Shown: positions 11,682 through 12,910 of the stretch, piece after piece | How the letters are laid out: every line of letters begins with the position of its first letter | Numbering within the stretch: position 1 is the first letter of the stretch | Origin: Chloroflexota bacterium | GTDB taxonomy: Bacteria > Chloroflexota > Chloroflexia > Thermomicrobiales > JADLAZ01 | DNA: 12,910 nucleotides | Assembly: GCA_020849725.1 (NCBI GenBank) | Contig: JADLAZ010000077.1 | Coordinates: 1 to 12,910, forward strand | Reading direction: 5' to 3' | Made by a program: the position numbers and the translations under genes | The notes under the pieces: generated by a model | Seen by the model: only the letters and a program-made list of their open reading frames with translations | Databases searched by the model: none | Told to the model about the DNA's origin: nothing

Positions 11682-12767
11682 GTGGTCCAGACACAGCCCA
11701 GCGGCACCAGCCAGGTCGAGGCCCAGCCGGCCGTCATCGACACCGATATCCACGCCGTCGTGCCCGGCTGGCAGGTGCTGCTGCCGTATCTGTCGGACCA
11801 TTGGCGAGATTATGTCACTCAAACATCGTTCAAGGGACCAGTCGATACCGCCTATCCGCCCAACGCTCCGACGACGGCTCGGCCAGATAGCCAACCGGAG
11901 ACCGGCCCGCCCGGCTCCAGCCTGAACCTCCTGCGCCAGCAGGTGCTGGACCCGTGGCAGGTCGAGATCGGCATCCTCAACTGTGCCTACGATGTCATCA
12001 GCGTCCATAATCCGGACGGCGCGCTGGCGATGGCGCGGGCGGTCAATGACTGGCTGGTGGACGAGTGGCTCGACAAGGAGCCGCGCCTGCGCGGGTCGCT
12101 GGTCGTGCCGGTGCAGTTGCCAGCCATGGCGGCCGAGGAGATCGATCGCTTGGGTGGTCACCCCGGCATCGTGCAGGTCTTTCTGCCGGTGGCGACGCGC
12201 GAGCTGTACGGCAGCCGCAACTACTACCCGTTGTTTGACGCCATCGCCCGTCACGATCTGGTCGCTGCCGTGCAGTTCGGCGGCGCGCCGGGCAACGCAC
12301 CGACCGCCTCCGGCTGGCAGTCGACCTACCTGGAAGAGTACGTCGGCATGGCCCAGCTCTTCCAGTCGCAGATCCTGAACATGATCGTCGAGGGCCTGTT
12401 CGACCGCTACCCTGCCCTGCGGGTGGCGCTGGTCGAGGGCGGCTTCACCTGGCTGCCGTCGCTGATGTGGCGGATGGACAAGGAGTGGAAGGGGCTGCGG
12501 CGGGAGGTGCCCTGGAACCGCATGCTGCCGTCCGAGTACGTCCGCCGCCACATGCGGCTGACGCTGCAGCCGCTGGACGAGCCGCCAACAACCGAGCAGA
12601 TGCTACAATTGATCTATCAAATGGGGTCGGATGACCTGTTGATTTTATCGACAGACTACCCGCACCACCATTTCGACTCGCCCGGCGACGCCCTCCCGGT
12701 GGGCCTGCCTGACGAGTTGCGCCGCAAGATCATGGCCCACAACGCTCGCGCCTTCTACCGGTTTTGA
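11682..12767 (+). CDS. Amidohydrolase family 2 protein (ACMSD-like TIM barrel)
   Basis: GTG 11682 is the likely start: GGGAGG (11665-11670) precedes it by 11 bases, and the product begins MVQTQPSGTSQVEAQPAVID; the frame runs open back into the FAH gene. The 361 residues fit the amidohydrolase-2 family of metal-dependent hydrolases and decarboxylases. The first metal motif is Asp20-x-Asp22-x-His24. FDRYPALRVALVEGGFTWLPSLMWRMDKEW is the subfamily core with Glu252, PSEYVRRHMRLTLQPLDEPP follows, and STDYPHHHFDSP carries the last metal-binding Asp325. The strand normally ending in an HPG or HxG histidine reads AAVQFGG (Gln198), so one usual metal ligand appears lost. Residues about 50-80 form a variable Pro/Thr-rich insert. 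Substrate unknown; a role next to the FAH enzyme and the following paralogue is likely. A short AT-rich patch lies near the end (12601-12660). Confidence 0.9.
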   Translation: MVQTQPSGTSQVEAQPAVIDTDIHAVVPGWQVLLPYLSDHWRDYVTQTSFKGPVDTAYPPNAPTTARPDSQPETGPPGSSLNLLRQQVLDPWQVEIGILNCAYDVISVHNPDGALAMARAVNDWLVDEWLDKEPRLRGSLVVPVQLPAMAAEEIDRLGGHPGIVQVFLPVATRELYGSRNYYPLFDAIARHDLVAAVQFGGAPGNAPTASGWQSTYLEEYVGMAQLFQSQILNMIVEGLFDRYPALRVALVEGGFTWLPSLMWRMDKEWKGLRREVPWNRMLPSEYVRRHMRLTLQPLDEPPTTEQMLQLIYQMGSDDLLILSTDYPHHHFDSPGDALPVGLPDELRRKIMAHNARAFYRF

Positions 12768-12801
12768 GTCGTCAGTCGCCACGCTCGAGGAGGGACCGCC
12801 G

Positions 12802-12910
12802 ATGGCCGTCACGATGCCGAGTCCGACCAGCAGCGCCTCGGTCCAGGTGGCCGCGATCGATTGCGACATCCACAACGCGCCGGCGACGGCCAAGACGCTG
12901 GTGGCCTACC
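12802..12910 (+). CDS. Second amidohydrolase family 2 protein, N-terminal fragment (3' end outside window)
   Basis: ATG 12802 follows AGGAGG (12788-12793) by eight bases, 34 bases after the previous stop. Only 36 codons are visible. After a Ser/Thr-rich start comes VAAIDCDIHNAPATAKTLVAYL-type sequence up to the window edge, with the Asp-x-Asp-x-His metal motif in the same place as in the preceding gene. Spacing and similarity indicate a tandem paralogue in one operon. Nothing can be said about its other metal ligands. Confidence 0.75.
   Translation, partial: MAVTMPSPTSSASVQVAAIDCDIHNAPATAKTLVAY

Overview
The window is uniformly GC-rich, with strong G/C preference at third codon positions. 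The genes suggest a Gram-positive-like or deep-branching bacterium. A cyclic-di-AMP receptor of the DarA/PstA family, a long two-domain bL25 (TL5/CTC type), a DUF6062-like protein and tandem amidohydrolase-2 proteins together point to Chloroflexota, perhaps Thermomicrobia. That assignment comes from gene content and general resemblance; no marker gene proves it.

Layout. 1-519 is the C-terminal half of an opine-dehydrogenase-type enzyme (+), facing an unrecognised protein on the minus strand (593-1150). Divergent from that, 1344-2771 encodes an FAD-dependent oxidoreductase whose last codons lie inside a nested inverted repeat (2746-2854) that looks like a miniature mobile element. Then come a DedA-like membrane protein (2920-3651), glycerol kinase (3734-5230) and a DUF6062-like Cys/His protein overlapping glpK by ATGA (5227-5958). 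A 316-base structured non-coding stretch follows, then a dihydrodipicolinate-synthase-superfamily aldolase/dehydratase (6275-7201) and an unrecognised Asp/Gly-tailed protein (7263-8201). A second 332-base gap (8202-8533) may hold a decayed gene. The short cyclic-di-AMP receptor (minus, 8534-8821) and bL25 (plus, 8992-9657) diverge. bL25 ends at a strong hairpin (9687-9714). Between that hairpin and a minus-strand GNAT acetyltransferase (9887-10510) lies a small minus-strand unit: promoter, ribosome binding site and a 15-residue reading frame. Rightward again are a fumarylacetoacetase-family protein (10646-11575), an amidohydrolase-2 protein (11682-12767) and the start of a second amidohydrolase-2 gene (12802 to the window end).

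How the genes work together. glpK and the DUF6062-like gene are almost certainly one translationally coupled unit. The FAH protein and the two amidohydrolases look like a catabolic cluster for a ring-derived or keto-acid substrate that cannot be named. The opine dehydrogenase-like and KDG-dehydratase-like enzymes also suggest small-acid metabolism. The DarA-like protein and bL25 are housekeeping. Four plus-strand genes appear to share an extended -10 promoter of the form TGCTAnnnT.

The items most worth a second look are the 15-residue unit at 9757-9890, the nested inverted repeat that ends the FAD oxidoreductase, the CPVC motif shared by the DedA tail and the DUF6062-like protein, and the loss of a usual metal-ligand histidine in the amidohydrolase. 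I saw no CRISPR array, rRNA, tRNA or transposase gene.
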